59,803 bases of DNA from Lachnospiraceae bacterium (lineage in GTDB: Bacteria > Bacillota > Clostridia > Lachnospirales > Lachnospiraceae), in contig JAGBEV010000045.1 in NCBI GenBank assembly GCA_017936785.1, positions 1-59,803 of the forward strand. The letters run 5' to 3'. Below the pieces are notes generated by a model that worked only from the letters and a program-made list of their open reading frames with translations, was not told where the DNA came from and did not search any database. Both the position numbers and the translations under genes were made by a program. This document shows positions 58,094 through 59,803 of the stretch, piece by piece (within the stretch, counting starts at the first letter, position 1; every line of letters starts with the position of its first letter).

Positions 58094-59704
58094 ATGCAAG
58101 ATCATGGAATGGACGCAGCAAGAAAAGCTGCAGAGGAAGCAGCAAGAAAGGCAGCCGCAGCCGCAGCAATGAAGGCAGCCGCAGAAGCAGGCGGTGACGA
58201 GGCGGCACAGAGACAGGCAAAATTAGCAAGAGAGGCTTTGGCAAAATCAAAGCAGCAGGAACATCGGGAAGCAGAAAAGCCTGTACAAAAAGCAGAAGGT
58301 GCAGAACAGAAAAACACAGGAGTAAGCTCGGCTGAAGATGCAAAGCGCCAGTCAGCAGGCATTGCAGCTAAAAAGAGAGCGATAGAGGTTTCTTTGAGAA
58401 TTGCTGAAGAGGTAGCAAAACAGGCTGCTCATGAGGCAGTGGAGAAGGGATCTTCTGAGAAAGATGCTGCCCGTAAGGTAATGGAAGAAGAGACCGTACG
58501 GAAGGCAATTACCGAGACAACAAAGAAGGCAGCTGAAGAAATAGCAAAACGGGTTGCCGATGAAAATAATGTAAAAGTCATGGAGACTGCCAAAAAATAT
58601 GATGAGGTAGTCCGCAAAGCAAAAGAGGATGCGACTGAAAAGGCTAAGGAAGAAGCACAGGCTATAGTAGAGGAAACTGTTAAAAAGGCAAAAGCTGATG
58701 CAGATTCCGCAGTGGCAGACACTGTTGCAAAAGCAGAAGCAGAAGCAAAGAAAAAATTAGAAGAGATCGTAAAGAAAGCCGAAGAAGAAGCAAAAGCGGC
58801 TGTTGAAGAAGCGAAAAAGAAAGCCCAGGCGGAAGCAGAAGCAAAGGTGGAAGCAGCGAAAGCAAAGGCGGAAGCAGAAGCAAAGGCGGCAGTGGAGGAT
58901 AAGTCCAAGGCAGCAGAAGAGGTTGCAAAGGTAAAGGCATCTGAAGAAACCAGAAAGATAGAGACAGAGGCGGCAAAACAGGTAGAAGTCACTGTGCGCA
59001 ATGAAGTGGTTTCCATAGCTTCCGATTCCGCAGCAGAAGCGGTTAAACAGATCGAAGCAGATAAAGCCAGAAAACTGGAAGAAGAGAGAGAACGCCAGGC
59101 AGCAGAAGCGGAACGCTTAAGGAAAGAAGCTGAAGAGAAAGCAAGGCTGGAAGCAGAAGCAGAGGCAAGAAGGATCGAAGAAGAACGCCTGAAGAAGGAA
59201 GCAGAAGCAAAGGCTAAGGCAGAAGCGGCAGAAAAAGCAAGAAGAGCAGCAGAAGAACTTGCTTACAGAAAGATTCAGGAAGAAGAACGTAAGAAAGCGG
59301 CAGCCGCAGGACAGACGGTTTCTCCGCTGCCGGATTTAAAACCTTCCTCAGGAGCAGTTGCAGCAGTAAATCAAACCCAGACTACTGCACCTCAGCCTTC
59401 CATGTCGGCTACACAGGCAGCAGCGGCGGCAGCGGCTCAGGCAGTTGCAAAAGCTCAGGCGGCAAATGTGACGGCAGCAGGCCAGTCATCTACAGCGGCT
59501 GGAAAGACCTCTACCATGGCAGGTCAGACTTCCCAAACCGCACCTTCATCTTCTGTTACAGGAATTCCTGCCAGCGGCAAGCTTTCCTTTGCAGAATTTG
59601 AAAAGGCTGCAAAGAAATTAAAGATCTTACTGGATAATGGAATTATTTCCCAGGAAGAGTTTGCAGCAGAGAAGCAGAAGCTGGTTGCCAACATGGAAAT
59701 CTGA
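58094..59704 (+). CDS. Ala/Glu/Lys-rich coiled-coil protein with SHOCT tail
   Basis: A 536-residue low-complexity protein. Residues 1-400 are almost entirely Ala, Glu, Lys, Arg and Gln in long heptad-like runs, predicted to form a continuous coiled coil. Residues 405-490 are Ala/Thr/Gln/Ser-rich and flexible. Residues 495-530 (SFAEFEKAAKKLKILLDNG then ISQEEFAAEKQKL) match the SHOCT domain, a short C-terminal oligomerisation module. There is no signal peptide or membrane helix. A structural or scaffold role is possible; none is known. Large antisense open frames here are by-products of composition. Confidence 0.8.
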   Translation: MQDHGMDAARKAAEEAARKAAAAAAMKAAAEAGGDEAAQRQAKLAREALAKSKQQEHREAEKPVQKAEGAEQKNTGVSSAEDAKRQSAGIAAKKRAIEVSLRIAEEVAKQAAHEAVEKGSSEKDAARKVMEEETVRKAITETTKKAAEEIAKRVADENNVKVMETAKKYDEVVRKAKEDATEKAKEEAQAIVEETVKKAKADADSAVADTVAKAEAEAKKKLEEIVKKAEEEAKAAVEEAKKKAQAEAEAKVEAAKAKAEAEAKAAVEDKSKAAEEVAKVKASEETRKIETEAAKQVEVTVRNEVVSIASDSAAEAVKQIEADKARKLEEERERQAAEAERLRKEAEEKARLEAEAEARRIEEERLKKEAEAKAKAEAAEKARRAAEELAYRKIQEEERKKAAAAGQTVSPLPDLKPSSGAVAAVNQTQTTAPQPSMSATQAAAAAAAQAVAKAQAANVTAAGQSSTAAGKTSTMAGQTSQTAPSSSVTGIPASGKLSFAEFEKAAKKLKILLDNGIISQEEFAAEKQKLVANMEI

Positions 59705-59726
59705 TCATAAGAAAAGTGAGAAAAAT

Positions 59727-59761
59727 AAAACTCCCAACCGAATGACGGTTGGGAGTTTTTT
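59727..59761. terminator. Bidirectional intrinsic terminator
   Basis: Perfect 14-bp stem AAAACTCCCAACCG (59727-59740) with CGGTTGGGAGTTTT (59746-59759), 5-nt loop, T runs on both strands. It serves the SHOCT gene and the convergent tRNA transcript. Confidence 0.92.
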
Positions 59762-59775
59762 ATGGCATTAAAAAA

Positions 59776-59803
59776 TCGCGGTGACAGGATTTGAACCTGC
59801 GAC
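59776..59803 (-). tRNA. tRNA 3' end, cut by window edge
   Basis: On the minus strand the sequence ends with a T arm (CAGG-TTCAAAT-CCTG) and the 3' acceptor strand CACCGCG plus discriminator A at 59776, so the missing 5' end should begin CGCGGTG. No CCA is encoded. The anticodon lies outside the window, so the isotype cannot be given. Confidence 0.85.

Noticed and set aside
58429-59016. 195-codon antisense open frame in the coiled-coil gene
   Set aside because: Ala/Ser/Phe low-complexity mirror of GCA/GAA/AAA-rich codons; no start signals.

Overview
The window looks like chromosome from a low-to-mid-GC gut Clostridia, most likely a Lachnospiraceae member. The evidence is the gene content: AddAB in place of RecBCD, a clostridial GOGAT pair, glutaminyl-tRNA synthetase, an ECF-type ThiT under a TPP riboswitch, DUF6062, and a Cas4-like nuclease fused to an XPD-type helicase. 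Strong purine-rich Shine-Dalgarno (SD) sites precede almost every gene. I could not run any search, so all family names come from motifs and remembered sequence.

Left core block (1-31,280). A GGDEF-EAL protein with an uncertain 5' end, a Gln-rich multi-pass membrane protein, glnS, a DUF2225 protein overlapping a MocR regulator, a small acidic membrane protein divergent from a TetR/iron-sulfur flavoprotein operon, DUF6062, uracil permease, addB-addA (double-strand break repair), a glycosyltransferase and thiT behind its riboswitch, signal peptidase I, a HAD phosphatase fused to a CPBP membrane protease, gltB-gltD, an HPr-like protein lacking the phosphorylatable His, and a small Gln/Asn-rich membrane protein.

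Accessory block (about 31,280-48,680). This part is more AT-rich and full of short unknown genes, duplications and decayed genes. It opens with an MFS transporter behind a leader that holds a 33-codon Cys-rich ORF, an intrinsic terminator, and one strand that can pair with either the leader ORF or the transporter's SD. Next come a decayed leucine-rich relic, four small unknown genes resembling orphan immunity genes, a candidate type I toxin-antitoxin locus, a membrane-anchored alpha/beta hydrolase, zinc-ribbon proteins, two GNATs, a phosphoesterase, and a YodB-like HxlR regulator facing an iron-sulfur flavoprotein across a TACT-N6-AGTA operator. A segment from 43.8 to 47.6 kb carries a duplicated and broken acetyltransferase and three lipoprotein genes.

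Right core block (48,744-59,803). The nuclease-helicase fusion, endonuclease IV (nfo), a 734-bp gene-free stretch with three DnaA-box-like sites and repeated TTTGCAA motifs, then a GH13 glycosidase followed by an ABC exporter (ATPase, exported CARDB-like protein, MacB-like permease) ending in a clear terminator. Last are an Ala/Glu/Lys-rich coiled-coil protein with a SHOCT tail and, convergent to it, the 3' end of a tRNA cut by the window edge. No insertion sequence, prophage or CRISPR array was seen.
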